This document shows, piece by piece, positions 1-8,930 of a DNA stretch of 64,000 bases (its first letter is position 1; each line of letters begins with the position of its first letter). The stretch is from positions 701,371 to 765,370 of the forward strand of contig NZ_PVZV01000003.1 in the NCBI RefSeq assembly GCF_002995495.1, given 5' to 3'. The position numbers and the translations under genes are program-made. The DNA comes from Actinocorallia populi. GTDB lineage: Bacteria; Actinomycetota; Actinomycetes; Streptosporangiales; Streptosporangiaceae. Under the pieces are notes generated by a model. The model saw nothing but the letters and a program-made list of their open reading frames with translations, did no database searches and was not told where the DNA came from.

Positions 1-2
1 CG

Positions 3-215
3 CTCGGCGAGTGGCTGGACCACCCGGACGGCAGGAGGGTCCTGGGCGAGCACCTGAAGCGCGCGGGAGCCGCGGGGCTGGCGCGCGAGGACTCCCCGCT
101 GATCGGCCTCGCCCGCGGCATCCCCCTCATCAAGTTCTCCACCTTCGGCATCGGCCTGAGCCCCGAGACCGTCGCCGAACTGGTGGCCGCGGTGCGCGGG
201 ACCGCCACGCATTAG
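3..215 (+). CDS. C-terminal fragment of an unidentified protein (gene cut by window edge)
   Basis: An open frame runs in from the left edge and stops at a TAG at 213-215, giving about 70 codons with normal high-GC codon use. The visible tail contains GEWLDHPDGRRVLGEHL followed by PLIKFSTFGIGLSPETVAEL, with a helix-turn-helix-like spacing of leucines. This loosely recalls the extreme C-terminus of actinomycete family 3 beta-glucosidases, but the catalytic part is missing, so the function is not established. A TetR gene follows 10 nt later on the same strand. Confidence 0.5.
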   Translation, partial: LGEWLDHPDGRRVLGEHLKRAGAAGLAREDSPLIGLARGIPLIKFSTFGIGLSPETVAELVAAVRGTATH

Positions 216-225
216 AGTGCGGGTC

Positions 226-804
226 ATGACCAAGCGCGGCCCCTACCGGAAGGGCGAGACCAAGCGCGCCGAGATCCTCCAGGCGGCGCTGGAGATCTTC
301 GCCGAGGAGGGGTACCGGGGGACGTCGCTGCGCAAGGTCGCCGCCCGGTGCGGGCTGAGCCTGCCGGGCGTCATGCACTACTTCGAGTCCAAGGAGGACC
401 TGCTCGTGCAGGTCCTCCGCAGGCGCGACGAGGTGGAGAAGGAGCGGCTGGCCGAGCTCACCGGCCTCGGCGGCTCGCTCGACACCCTCCGCGAGGGCAT
501 GCGCACCCCCGGCCTGGTGGAGCTGTTCGTCTCCCTGGCCGCGAGCGCGGGAGAGCACGGGCACCCGGCCGCCGAGTTCTTCCCCCGGCGCTACGAGGAG
601 CTGCGCGCGATGCTGGCCCGGCGCGTCCAGGAGGCCATGGACGAAGGGCAGTTCGCCTCGCCGATCCCCGCGGAGCGCCTCGCCGTCCTGCTGCTGGCCG
701 TCGCCGACGGCATCCAGCTCCAGTGGTTGTCGGACCGGTCCCTCGACATGCGCACACCGGTCGCCGACGTCCTGCGTCTCCTCAAGCCGTCCGACGGCGG
801 CTGA
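226..804 (+). CDS. TetR/AcrR family transcriptional regulator
   Basis: A 192-residue TetR-type repressor. The N-terminal DNA-binding domain (about residues 10-57) has the family pattern: EIFAEEGYRGTSLRKVAARC followed by the recognition helix and the HYFESKEDLL signature. The C-terminal half is a helical ligand domain of the BetI/TetR_C_6 kind. The ATG at 226 was chosen; a GTG at 217 is in frame but neither has a clear Shine-Dalgarno. The serine hydrolase gene starts 21 nt downstream on the same strand, so the two are probably co-transcribed and the regulator may control that hydrolase. The ligand is unknown. Confidence 0.88.
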   Translation: MTKRGPYRKGETKRAEILQAALEIFAEEGYRGTSLRKVAARCGLSLPGVMHYFESKEDLLVQVLRRRDEVEKERLAELTGLGGSLDTLREGMRTPGLVELFVSLAASAGEHGHPAAEFFPRRYEELRAMLARRVQEAMDEGQFASPIPAERLAVLLLAVADGIQLQWLSDRSLDMRTPVADVLRLLKPSDGG

Positions 805-825
805 GCTCCCCGAGGAAGGGTTCCC

Positions 826-2019
826 ATGGCCGAGATCCACGGCACCGCCGTGCCCGGTTTCGAAGAGGTCCGCGAGGGCTTCGCGCTGGGGCAGCGCGAC
901 GACGGGGGCGCCGCCCAGCTCGCCGTCTACCAGGACGGCGAGCTCGTGGTGGACCTGTGGGCCGGCGGCGACCCGGTGTCCGGGCGCGCGGTCGACGGCG
1001 ACACGCTGACCGTCGTCATGTCGGTCACCAAGGGCGTGCTCGCCACGTGCGTCCACATGCTCGCCCGGCGGGGCCTGCTGGACCTGGACGCCCCGGTCGC
1101 CGCGTACTGGCCCGAGTTCGCCGCGCGCGGCAAGGCGGGGATCACCGTGTCGGACCTGCTCGCCCACCGGTCGGGCCTGTCAGGTCTCGTCCGCGGCGGC
1201 GAGCCCGACTGGTTCGACTGGGACGCCTGCGTGCACGCGCTGGCGGAGGCGGCCCCGCTCTGGGAGCCGGGCACCGCCGCCTGGTACCACACCTTCACCT
1301 ACGGCCACCTGGTCGGCGAGGTCGTCCGCCGGGCCGCCGGCCGGACGCCGGGCGAGCTGGTGGCGGAGCTGGTCTGCCGGCCGCTGGGCCTGGACCTGTG
1401 GATCGGCCTGCCCGAGGAGCAGGAGCACAGGTTCGTCCCCCAGCACTCCGACCGGCCGCCGACCACCGAGGCCGAGGCCGTCGCCCTGCTCTCCGGCTGG
1501 GGGTTCGATCCGGACGACCCGCTGGTCGGCGCCACCGTCGGCGCCCACCTGGCCGTCGACGCGTCGATCTCCGGCTTCAACACCCGCCGGGCGCACGCCG
1601 CGCAGGTCCCGGCGGCCAACGGCGTCTCCAACGCCCGCTCCCTGGCCCGCATGTACGCCGCGACCATCGGCGAGGTGGACGGCGTCCGCCTCCTGGACCC
1701 CGCCGCCGTGGCGCGGGCCGTCGCCCCGCAGACCGACGGCCTTCCCGCGCCCGCGCCCTTCGACCGCCTGCCGTCGGATGATCCGGCCCGGTTCGGCCTC
1801 GGCTACGAGCTGCCGCGCAGGGGCCTCCCCATGCTCGGTCCCGGCTCCTTCGGCCACGCGGGCGCCGGCGGCCGCCTGGCCTACGCCCAGCCCGCCACCG
1901 GGACGGCCGTCGCCTACACGTGCGCCGGCATGACCTGGCCGAAGACCGGGCCGGAGCCGCGCTGGGTCCCCTGGACCGAGGCGCTCCGCCGCGCCGTGTC
2001 CGCGGACGGGCGGGACTGA
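826..2019 (+). CDS. Serine hydrolase of the beta-lactamase/family VIII esterase group
   Basis: A 397-residue class C beta-lactamase-fold serine hydrolase. The nucleophile motif SxxK is SVTK at residues 66-69, a catalytic-type tyrosine lies in WYHTF near residue 157, and the third box is FGHAGAGG near residue 343, where true beta-lactamases have KTG. This combination is typical of family VIII carboxylesterases (EstB type) and LACTB-like proteins, so esterase activity is more likely than antibiotic hydrolysis. No signal peptide, so it is probably cytoplasmic. Preceded by AGGAAGG (811-817) and by a TetR gene in the same direction. Confidence 0.9.
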   Translation: MAEIHGTAVPGFEEVREGFALGQRDDGGAAQLAVYQDGELVVDLWAGGDPVSGRAVDGDTLTVVMSVTKGVLATCVHMLARRGLLDLDAPVAAYWPEFAARGKAGITVSDLLAHRSGLSGLVRGGEPDWFDWDACVHALAEAAPLWEPGTAAWYHTFTYGHLVGEVVRRAAGRTPGELVAELVCRPLGLDLWIGLPEEQEHRFVPQHSDRPPTTEAEAVALLSGWGFDPDDPLVGATVGAHLAVDASISGFNTRRAHAAQVPAANGVSNARSLARMYAATIGEVDGVRLLDPAAVARAVAPQTDGLPAPAPFDRLPSDDPARFGLGYELPRRGLPMLGPGSFGHAGAGGRLAYAQPATGTAVAYTCAGMTWPKTGPEPRWVPWTEALRRAVSADGRD

Positions 2020-2023
2020 CCGC

Positions 2024-2062
2024 CGCGCCCCGGCCGTCCTCTCTCCGAGCGGCCGGGGCGCG
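2024..2062. terminator. Bidirectional hairpin terminator
   Basis: Perfect 13-bp inverted repeat CGCGCCCCGGCCG (2024-2036) / CGGCCGGGGCGCG (2050-2062) with a 13-nt loop. It sits between two convergent genes that stop at 2019 (+) and 2068 (-). There is no U-tract, which is common for actinomycete terminators. Confidence 0.75.
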
Positions 2063-2067
2063 GGCCG

Positions 2068-3597
2068 TCAGCTCCGCGGGCCGGGCTCGACCAGGGGAAG
2101 GGCGACGTCTGCGGTGAGCTCGACGCGTCCGGCGGAGCGCTGCCAGTCGAAGAGGCCGGTGATGGGCACGATCTGCAGCTCCAGGCGGCTGGCGGGGGTC
2201 AGGGACCAGGCGACGGCCTCCAGGTCGCGGGTGACGGTGCGCTCCCTGCCGTCCAGGACGACGGGCAGCGGGGTGGCCTGGTTGCCGACGACCAGGCCGG
2301 TCCCGCGGTCGACGAGCTGGGCGTACAGGGCGGTGCGCGGCTTGTTCGCCGTGCCGCGGTACCGGAGGGTGACCCGGGGAGTGCCGACCGTCTGGGCGGG
2401 CGCCTGCACGGCGGGGAGCGCGACGTCGACGGCCTTGGCCTGCGGGCGGGCCGCCACCATGTACTCCGGAATGCCGTTGCCGGACTTCTTCTTCTTTTCC
2501 TTGAGGTAGATGTCGGCGTCCCGGCGGGAGAACTCCAGCCTGCCCGACGCCTGGGCCCGCAGCTCTCCCAGCGCCTTCATCGGGTAGGAGGGCGCGGAGC
2601 GGTAGACGCCGTGCTGGTCGATGTACTCGAAGCCCGGTCCGGTCCTCACCCGGCGGTCGCCCTTCAGGTACCGGTCGAACCAGGCGACGGTGGCCTTCGT
2701 CAGCTTCTTCGCGGGGCCGGGATCGGTGTCGCACGACCCGTGGCCGCCGCAGAACCAGATCATCTTCACCGGCGCCCGGTTGGCCTTGACCGCCCGGTGG
2801 ACCTCGATGCCCTGCCGCAGCGGGAACAGCGTGTCGACGGTCCCCTGCAGCACCAGGGTGGGGACCGAGATCCGCCGCACCAGGTGGTCGGGCCCGTGCT
2901 CGCGGAACCACCGGTAGGTGTCGTCGGGCAGCCGTCCGCTGGCCAGGCCCGTCAGGCAGCCCTTCTGCACCTGCGGGGCCAGCTTGTTGCCGTTGAGGAA
3001 GCCGCCGCTGCACAGCATGGCCCCCCATCCCGCCCGGAACACCTCGTCCGGGTAGAGGGTCTCGGCCAGGTCGTTGAAGGCGATCGACGGGACGATGGCG
3101 TCGACCCTGCGGTCCAGGCCCGCGGTGACGAGCTGGATCGCGCCGCCGTAGCTGCCGCCCGCCATGCCCAGCCTGGGGTCGCCCTTGCGGTCGAGCCGCA
3201 CCTCCTTCTGCCGCGCGACCCAGTTGATGATCCTCCGCATGTCCCGGCCCTCGACCCGCGGGTCGTCGACGTGGGCGGCGCCGCCCGAACCGAACCCGCG
3301 CGGGTTCCACGTCACGACGTTGTAACCGGCGCGCAGCAGCGGGCCGAGCTGACCGTCCTCGGCCTTCGGATCGGTCTCGCCCCGCCCGGCCCAGCCGGTG
3401 CCCAGCAGGACCACCGGCCGCCGTTCGCCCTTGCGCAGGCCGGGAGCCCGGAAGAAGTGGGTGACGATCTCGACGCCGTCGAAGGAGGCGAGTTCGACCG
3501 TCCGGCGGGCGGGAGCGGCGGAGGCGGAGGCCGACGGGACGACGGCCAGCGCGCAGGCCGCGGCGACCGGGATCGCCAGCGGGGGGAAACGGAGCAC
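2068..3597 (-). CDS. Secreted CocE/NonD-type alpha/beta hydrolase (S15-like)
   Basis: A 509-residue exported hydrolase. A signal peptide (about residues 1-29, hydrophobic core then ASASAAPA) precedes an alpha/beta hydrolase domain with the nucleophile elbow GGSYGGA and an Asp in the GTVDTLFP segment. A C-terminal beta-rich part resembles the PepX_C/CocE jelly-roll that gives X-Pro dipeptidyl-peptidase-like hydrolases their shape. Substrate unknown: peptide, acyl or ester bonds are all possible. The GTG start at 3597 was chosen because GAGGAGA lies 5 nt upstream on the minus strand; this places the signal peptide correctly. An E-box-like palindrome lies further upstream (3665-3678). Confidence 0.85.
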   Translation of the reverse strand: MLRFPPLAIPVAAACALAVVPSASASAAPARRTVELASFDGVEIVTHFFRAPGLRKGERRPVVLLGTGWAGRGETDPKAEDGQLGPLLRAGYNVVTWNPRGFGSGGAAHVDDPRVEGRDMRRIINWVARQKEVRLDRKGDPRLGMAGGSYGGAIQLVTAGLDRRVDAIVPSIAFNDLAETLYPDEVFRAGWGAMLCSGGFLNGNKLAPQVQKGCLTGLASGRLPDDTYRWFREHGPDHLVRRISVPTLVLQGTVDTLFPLRQGIEVHRAVKANRAPVKMIWFCGGHGSCDTDPGPAKKLTKATVAWFDRYLKGDRRVRTGPGFEYIDQHGVYRSAPSYPMKALGELRAQASGRLEFSRRDADIYLKEKKKKSGNGIPEYMVAARPQAKAVDVALPAVQAPAQTVGTPRVTLRYRGTANKPRTALYAQLVDRGTGLVVGNQATPLPVVLDGRERTVTRDLEAVAWSLTPASRLELQIVPITGLFDWQRSAGRVELTADVALPLVEPGPRS

Positions 3598-3664
3598 GGA
3601 GTTCTCCTCATACTCGACGCGGCACCGGGGGGTGGAAGCCGCGCACACCGAAGATCCTCATTAC

Positions 3665-3678
3665 CTACCACGTGGTAG
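3665..3678. promoter_or_regulatory. 14-bp perfect palindrome in divergent promoter region
   Basis: CTACCACGTGGTAG is a perfect palindrome centred on CACGTG. It lies between the divergent hydrolase (start 3597) and channel (start 3752) genes, 68 and 74 nt from their starts, the usual place for an operator. The binding protein is unknown. Confidence 0.55.
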
Positions 3679-3751
3679 AAAAAACGGGAAGAGGGGATCC
3701 GCGCACATCGGGAAGACCCCTCGCCGAATGTCACGCAACGTGATCCCTACA

Positions 3752-4462
3752 ATGATCGTCGTGCGGATCGAGACGGTCACCACGGGGCTCGACCTGGCGG
3801 GGGTGTTCGCGAACGCGCTGCTCGGCGGGGCCGTCGCGCGCCGGTACGGGCTGGACCTGTTCGGGTTCGTGGTGCTCGGGCTGGTCTCGGGGCTCGGCGG
3901 CGGCCTGATCCGCGACGTGCTGCTGCAGAACGGGCCGCCGGTCGCGCTGACCAACTCCGCCTACATCCCCACCGCGCTGTGCGGGGCCGCGCTGGCGTTC
4001 GTGCTGCACATCTCCGAGCGGGACTGGGACCGGGTGTTCACGGTGCTCGACGCCGCCGCGCTCAGCCTGTGGGCCACCGTCGGGGCGCAGAAGGCGCTGG
4101 CCGTCGGGCTGGGGTGGGTTCCGGCGATCCTGCTCGGCACGATCACCGCCGTCGGCGGGGGCGCCTGCCGGGACCTGCTCCTCCAGCGCATCCCGGCGGT
4201 GCTGGGGGGCAACGCCCTGTACGCCACGGTCGCGGTGCTGGTCGCGGCGATCCAGGTGCTCGGCACGGAGTTCGGCTCGCCCCTCACCGGGACGGTCCTG
4301 GGCATCCTCGCCGGGGCGGTCCTGCGCGTCCTGGCCGCCTGGCGCGGCTGGAACCTCCCCAACGCCCCCGACTGGCAGCCCCGCACCTTCCTGGGCCGCC
4401 TCCCCCGCCCCACCTACCGGCCCCGCCTCCGCAGGCGTCCCCGGCCCGGCGACGGGCGCTGA
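3752..4462 (+). CDS. TRIC-family (UPF0126) cation channel
   Basis: A 236-residue polytopic membrane protein with about seven hydrophobic segments and the internal duplication of the TRIC/UPF0126 family. Each half carries a glycine-rich box followed by R-D: GLGGGLIRDVLL in the first and AVGGGACRDLLL in the second. Prokaryotic TRIC channels are trimeric K+/Na+-permeable channels. The C-terminal 35 residues are Arg/Pro-rich and probably cytoplasmic. ATG 3752 was chosen; an in-frame ATG at 3728 and a GTG at 3761 are alternatives, and no start has a strong ribosome site. Confidence 0.85.
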   Translation: MIVVRIETVTTGLDLAGVFANALLGGAVARRYGLDLFGFVVLGLVSGLGGGLIRDVLLQNGPPVALTNSAYIPTALCGAALAFVLHISERDWDRVFTVLDAAALSLWATVGAQKALAVGLGWVPAILLGTITAVGGGACRDLLLQRIPAVLGGNALYATVAVLVAAIQVLGTEFGSPLTGTVLGILAGAVLRVLAAWRGWNLPNAPDWQPRTFLGRLPRPTYRPRLRRRPRPGDGR

Positions 4463-4475
4463 GCCCGTCCACCGC

Positions 4476-4510
4476 GAGGGGCCCTGCCCGCCTGACGGGC
4501 AGGGGCCCTC
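4476..4510. terminator. Bidirectional hairpin terminator
   Basis: A 15-bp stem with one mismatch (GAGGGGCCCTGCCCG at 4476-4490, partner at 4496-4510) and a 5-nt loop, between the convergent channel (+) and MFS (-) genes. Confidence 0.8.
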
Positions 4511-4521
4511 GGGAGGACCTG

Positions 4522-5943
4522 TCAGGACGCCTGCGCGGGGACCGGGGCGGCGGCCGTCTCGGTGCGGCGGGCCAGGAGGACCAGGACGCAGGCCGCGACC
4601 GAGCAGGCCGAGCACAGGAGCCAGACGGCGACGTAGGCGCTCTCGGTGGGGACGGTGCCGAGCGCCATGGTGGCGAGGATGGAGGCGACGATGCCGCCCG
4701 CCACGGAGCCGCCGACGGTCTTGACGTTGTTGTACAGGGCGGTGGCGATGCCGGCGCGGGACGGGTCGGCGCCCTCGACGATGACGGTGGGCATGGCGCC
4801 GAGGGCGACGCCGGTGCCCAGGCCGATGAGGGGCTTGAGGACGATGAACTGCCACAGGGCGTCGTGGGCGACGGCGTGGCCCAGCAGGCCGAGGGCGATG
4901 AGGGCGAACGAGGCGACCAGGGCGGGGCGGTAGCCGATCCGTCCGGCGATCATCGCGGTTCCGGCGGCGCCGACCACGGCGGCGACGGCGGCGGGCAGGG
5001 TGATCGCCGCCAGGGACAGGGACGTCAGGGCGAAGCCGTAGCCGGTCTCGGCCGGGTCGGCGGCCAGGAAGGTGGTGTCGGGGGTCTGGGTGCCGAAGAA
5101 GACGACGCCGAACAGGAACGAGACGCCGTAGAAGGGGGCGACCCGGCGGTCGGCCATCGCGCGCAGGTCCACCAGCGCGTCCTTCGCGCGCAGCTCGACC
5201 CGCACCCAGACGGCGAGCAGGACCAGGCCGCCCAGCAGCGGCAGCAGGGTCGCGGCGCTCGTCCAGCCGGAGCCCCCGGCACGGGAGATCCCGGCCAGGA
5301 CGGCGATCATCGCCAGGCCGAGCAGGACCAGGCCCGGCCAGTCGGCGCGGCCCTGGGCGCGGGCCCGGCTCTCGGGCACGGCGAAGAAGGACAGCAGGAA
5401 GCACGCCCCGGCCAGGACGGCCGGGATGAGCAGCGCCGTCCCGACGTTCCCGATCGCCTCCTGGGCCGCGCCCATGACGATCATGCCGATCAGGCCGCCG
5501 AGGGTGAGCGAGCCGACCAGCCAGGCGATGGCGCGGCGGGCGAGGTCGGTGGGCAGCCGGTCGCGGACCAGCGCGATCTCCAGCGGGAGCAGCGCGGCGA
5601 ACGCGCCCTGCAGGACCCGGCCGAACAGCAGCACGCCCATGTTCGGGGCGAGGGCGACCAGCAGGCTGCCGACGGCCATGGTCGCGAGCGCGATCCGCAA
5701 CATGCGGCGGTGGCCGTGCAGGTCGCCGAGCCGCCCGAACATCGGGACCATGACCGCGGCGGCCAGCAGCTGCACCGAGGCGATCCAGTTGAGGTCGGAG
5801 TCGGCCAGGCCGTGGGCCTCGCCGAGGGCGGGCAGCAGCGGGGTCACGCTCGTCTGCAGGAAACCGCTGGTCAGCTCGAAGAAGACGAGGATGCCGACGA
5901 CGGCGCGGATGGACCCGGCCGACGTCTTCTCGGGGACGCTCAC
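4522..5943 (-). CDS. MFS transporter, DHA2-like drug/proton antiporter family
   Basis: A 473-residue integral membrane protein of the major facilitator superfamily with 12-14 predicted segments. The family A-loop is visible as FGRLGDLHGHRRML near residue 70, and the antiporter motif C-like glycine-rich helix (LVGSLTLGGLIG) near residue 145. It is the second gene of an operon: its ATG overlaps the last 4 nt of the M20 amidohydrolase gene, so the pair is translationally coupled. The exported or imported compound may be the substrate or product of that amidohydrolase. Confidence 0.88.
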   Translation of the reverse strand: MSVPEKTSAGSIRAVVGILVFFELTSGFLQTSVTPLLPALGEAHGLADSDLNWIASVQLLAAAVMVPMFGRLGDLHGHRRMLRIALATMAVGSLLVALAPNMGVLLFGRVLQGAFAALLPLEIALVRDRLPTDLARRAIAWLVGSLTLGGLIGMIVMGAAQEAIGNVGTALLIPAVLAGACFLLSFFAVPESRARAQGRADWPGLVLLGLAMIAVLAGISRAGGSGWTSAATLLPLLGGLVLLAVWVRVELRAKDALVDLRAMADRRVAPFYGVSFLFGVVFFGTQTPDTTFLAADPAETGYGFALTSLSLAAITLPAAVAAVVGAAGTAMIAGRIGYRPALVASFALIALGLLGHAVAHDALWQFIVLKPLIGLGTGVALGAMPTVIVEGADPSRAGIATALYNNVKTVGGSVAGGIVASILATMALGTVPTESAYVAVWLLCSACSVAACVLVLLARRTETAAAPVPAQAS

Positions 5944-7136
5944 GCGGTGGCTCCTTCCAGGCGGCGTGCGGCCAGGGTGGCCAGCAGCAGGGCGGCGTTC
6001 GGCAGGACGGAGTCGTCGAAGACGGCCTGCGGGGAGTGGTTGATCGGCGCTTCCGCCGGGTTCGGGACGGGCGGGCAGGCGCTGAGGAAGAGCATCGCGC
6101 CGGGGACCTGCTGCAGGACGTAGGCGAAGTCCTCCGAGCCGGGGATCGGCTGGGGCGACTCGAACGTGCGGCCCTCGAACAGTTCTCCGGCGATCTCGAG
6201 GGCGAACCGCGCCTCGTCCACGGCGTTCTCGGTGACAGGGTAATCGTGCCGGTAATCCACTTCCGCCTTGACGCGGTGCGCCGAGGCGATGCCCTCGACG
6301 GTCTCCAGCACCACTTCACGGATGTTCTGACGGGTCTCCTCGGAGAACGTGCGGACCGTGGCCTCCAGCCGCGCGTCCTCGGGGATCACGTTGCGGGCCG
6401 TGCCCGCCCGCAGCTTCCCGACGGTGACGACGGCCGGGTCCAGGGCGTTGATGGAACGGGTGACGCGGGTCTGCAGCGTCGTCACGATCTCGCACAGCGG
6501 CGGGATCGGGTCGCAGGCGGCGTGCGGGGACGAGCCGTGCCCGCCCTTGCCGACGACGCGGACGTCGAAGGAGTCGCTGGACGCCATGAACGTGCCGCCT
6601 CTGGTCCCGACGAACCCGGCGGGCATCCCGGTGGAGAAGACGTGGATCGCGTAGGCGGCGACCGGCTTGCTCCCGGCGGCGTCCAGCAGCCCCTCGTCGA
6701 GCATGATCTTGGCGCCGCCGTAGCCCTCCTCTCCGGGCTGGAACATGAACACCACGTCCCCGGCGAGCTCCTCCCGGCGCGCGGCCAGCAGCCGCACCGC
6801 CCCGACCAGCCCGGCGACGTGCAGGTCGTGGCCGCAGGCGTGCATCGCGCCGGGGATCCGCGAGGCGTAGTCGACGCCGGTGTCCTCCTGGACGGGAAGC
6901 GCGTCCATGTCGGCGCGCAGCAGGACGGCCGGGCCCGGACGGCCGCCGCGCAGCACGGCCGTCACCGAGCCGAGGTCCTTCCCGGTGGAGATCTCCAGGG
7001 GGAGGCCCTCCAGGGCGGCGAGGACGCGCTCCTGGGTGCGCGGCAGGCGCAGGCCCACCTCCGGCTCGCGATGGAGGGCGCGGCGCAGCGCGGTCAGTTC
7101 TTCGCCGAGAGCGGCGGCGTCGTCATGCGTGAACAT
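5940..7136 (-). CDS. M20D-family metal-dependent amidohydrolase
   Basis: A 398-residue peptidase-family M20 hydrolase like hippuricases and N-acyl-amino-acid or IAA-conjugate amidohydrolases. Metal-site features are RADMDALPVQE and the MHACGHD box near residue 100; FQPGEEGYGGA holds the general-base glutamate; HGSSPHAACDPI is the dimerisation-domain histidine region. It cleaves an N-acyl amide of an amino acid or related amine in the cytoplasm. It leads the operon with the MFS gene and is divergent from a Lrp/AsnC-type regulator, which probably controls both. Confidence 0.9.
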   Translation of the reverse strand: MFTHDDAAALGEELTALRRALHREPEVGLRLPRTQERVLAALEGLPLEISTGKDLGSVTAVLRGGRPGPAVLLRADMDALPVQEDTGVDYASRIPGAMHACGHDLHVAGLVGAVRLLAARREELAGDVVFMFQPGEEGYGGAKIMLDEGLLDAAGSKPVAAYAIHVFSTGMPAGFVGTRGGTFMASSDSFDVRVVGKGGHGSSPHAACDPIPPLCEIVTTLQTRVTRSINALDPAVVTVGKLRAGTARNVIPEDARLEATVRTFSEETRQNIREVVLETVEGIASAHRVKAEVDYRHDYPVTENAVDEARFALEIAGELFEGRTFESPQPIPGSEDFAYVLQQVPGAMLFLSACPPVPNPAEAPINHSPQAVFDDSVLPNAALLLATLAARRLEGATA

Positions 7137-7206
7137 GGCGGTAGTCTGCGTAGGAAGTCAGCTAGGACCTGAAAAACGCCGGGATATCGCAGGTTTGTCA
7201 GATCAT

Positions 7207-8334
7207 TTGCAGGAATCAGCCACCCTCGACGAGATCGACTACCTGCTCGTCACCGCCCTGCAGCGCGAGCCGCGTGCCGAGTGGCGGCGGATCGGCGCGG
7301 AGCTGGGCATCGACCCGTCCACCGCCGCCCGCCGCTGGTCACGGCTCACCGAGGCGGGCCTGGCCTGGCTGACGTGCTACCCGGCCTGGCTGCCGCCGGG
7401 CGCGCTGATCACCTTCATCGAGCTGGACTGCGCGCCCGGCCGGGTCCACGAGGTGGCGCTGGCCCTGGCCGACGACCCCCACCTGTTCACCATCGAGCAC
7501 GTCACCGGCGGGCGCGACCTCCTGCTCACCGCGTCGTTCACCGGCCAGGCCCAGCTCGCCAGCTACATCGGCTTCCGGCTCGGCGCGGTGCCCGGCATCA
7601 CCGCCACCCGCACCCACGTGGCGAGCATCCTGCACGCCGAGGGCAGCCGCTGGCGCCTGGACCGCCTGGCCTTCCCCGCCGCGGGCCCCTCGCCCGCCCC
7701 CGCCTTCTCCGGCCACGGCACCCTGTCCCCCGACGACCTCGCGCTCATCCACGCGCTCGCCCGCGACGTCCGGCAGAGCGCGGCGGCGCTGGCCGAACGC
7801 ACCGGGCTCAGCCCCACCACGGCCCGCCGCCGGCTGGCCCGGCTGGAGCGGGACGGGTTGATGGCCTACCGCTGCGAGGTGAGCCGCTCGCACTCCGGCT
7901 GGCCCGTCTCGGTCACCCTCTGGGGGTCGGCGCCCGCCGAGGACGCCGCCTCCATCACCGCCCGCCTCGCCCACCTCCGCGAGACCCGCATGTGCGTCTC
8001 CCTCTCGGGCGCCCACAACATCCTGCTCACCGTCTGGCTCCGCGCCGTCGACGGCCTCCCGGCCTTCGAGGCGTCCCTGGCCGCCCGCGTCCCCGAACTG
8101 GCCATCACCGACCGCACCCTGACCTTGTGGAACCTGAAGTTCGCCGGCCAGCTCCTCTCCCCCGAAGGCCGCCGCCTCCGCTCCGTCCCCCTGGCCCTGT
8201 GGACCCCCGACGACGCCCACGCCGCCGAGGCCGCCTTCGTCTCCGCCCTCGCCACCCCTCCCCCGCTGCGCGGCTCCGCGCCGGACGGCCGGGATAGGGT
8301 CGGGGCATGGGGCGGTCGGGGCGCAGGGAAGTGA
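7207..8334 (+). CDS. Lrp/AsnC regulator with two HTH and two ligand domains
   Basis: About 375 residues, roughly twice a normal Lrp. The first unit has an AsnC HTH (IDYLLVTALQREPRAEWRRI and following helices) plus an alpha-beta ligand domain; the second unit repeats both from about residue 180 (DLALIHALARDVRQSAAALA, then TTARRRLARLERDGL). Tandem Lrp proteins of this size occur in actinomycetes, often beside amidohydrolases. Divergent to the M20/MFS operon across a 70-bp gap, so it is the likely regulator. The start is uncertain: TTG at 7207 or 7195, or ATG at 7135, are in frame. The 3' end overlaps the next TetR gene by 28 nt. Confidence 0.85.
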   Translation: MQESATLDEIDYLLVTALQREPRAEWRRIGAELGIDPSTAARRWSRLTEAGLAWLTCYPAWLPPGALITFIELDCAPGRVHEVALALADDPHLFTIEHVTGGRDLLLTASFTGQAQLASYIGFRLGAVPGITATRTHVASILHAEGSRWRLDRLAFPAAGPSPAPAFSGHGTLSPDDLALIHALARDVRQSAAALAERTGLSPTTARRRLARLERDGLMAYRCEVSRSHSGWPVSVTLWGSAPAEDAASITARLAHLRETRMCVSLSGAHNILLTVWLRAVDGLPAFEASLAARVPELAITDRTLTLWNLKFAGQLLSPEGRRLRSVPLALWTPDDAHAAEAAFVSALATPPPLRGSAPDGRDRVGAWGGRGAGK

Positions 8335-8930
8335 TTCTGGCGGAGGCCATGCGGGTCTTCTCCGCCAAGGGGTACGCGGCCACCTCGCTGGGCGACGTCG
8401 CCGCCGCCGCGGGGATCACCCGCAGCAGCATGTACGACTACTTCCCGTCCAAGAAGGCGTTGTTCCTGGACGTCCTGAAGGACCAGACGGAGGCGGCCGT
8501 CGCCTATGTCGGCCCCAAGGTCACCTCGGCGGGCACGGGCGAGGCCCGGATGCGGGCCGCGGTGGCCGCCTACTTCGACTACGCGCTGGACCACCCGGCG
8601 GCCTGGCGGCTGATGTTCGACCGCAGCCGGGAGGGCGACTCGGAGGTCCAGCGGTTGCGCTGGGAGGCGCGCAGCGCCTCCACCGAGGTCATCCGCAGGC
8701 TCCTGAGCCCCGACTTCGCCCACATGGGCATCGACGCGGACACGACGGCCGGGCCGGTGATCGTCGAGCTGATGGTCTCCGCCCTGGACGGCGCCACCCG
8801 CTGGTGGGAGCGCCATCCCGAGACCCCGGTCGACGACCTCGTCGAGGCGGTCCTGCGCATGCTCCTCAGGGGCCTGCGGGACACCGGCGAGCTCACCCCC
8901 GCGACCGGCGGCCCCGCTCCGGTCCGGTGA
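8307..8930 (+). CDS. TetR/AcrR family transcriptional regulator
   Basis: A 207-residue TetR protein. HTH signature: VFSAKGYAATSLGDVAAAAG then MYDYFPSKKALF. The ligand domain contains the paired WW near residue 175 (TRWWERHPETP). The gene overlaps the preceding Lrp/AsnC gene by 28 nt in another frame and its own end overlaps the convergent TetR gene by 38 nt. The protein is clearly paralogous to that neighbour over its whole length. Confidence 0.9.
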   Translation: MGRSGRREVILAEAMRVFSAKGYAATSLGDVAAAAGITRSSMYDYFPSKKALFLDVLKDQTEAAVAYVGPKVTSAGTGEARMRAAVAAYFDYALDHPAAWRLMFDRSREGDSEVQRLRWEARSASTEVIRRLLSPDFAHMGIDADTTAGPVIVELMVSALDGATRWWERHPETPVDDLVEAVLRMLLRGLRDTGELTPATGGPAPVR

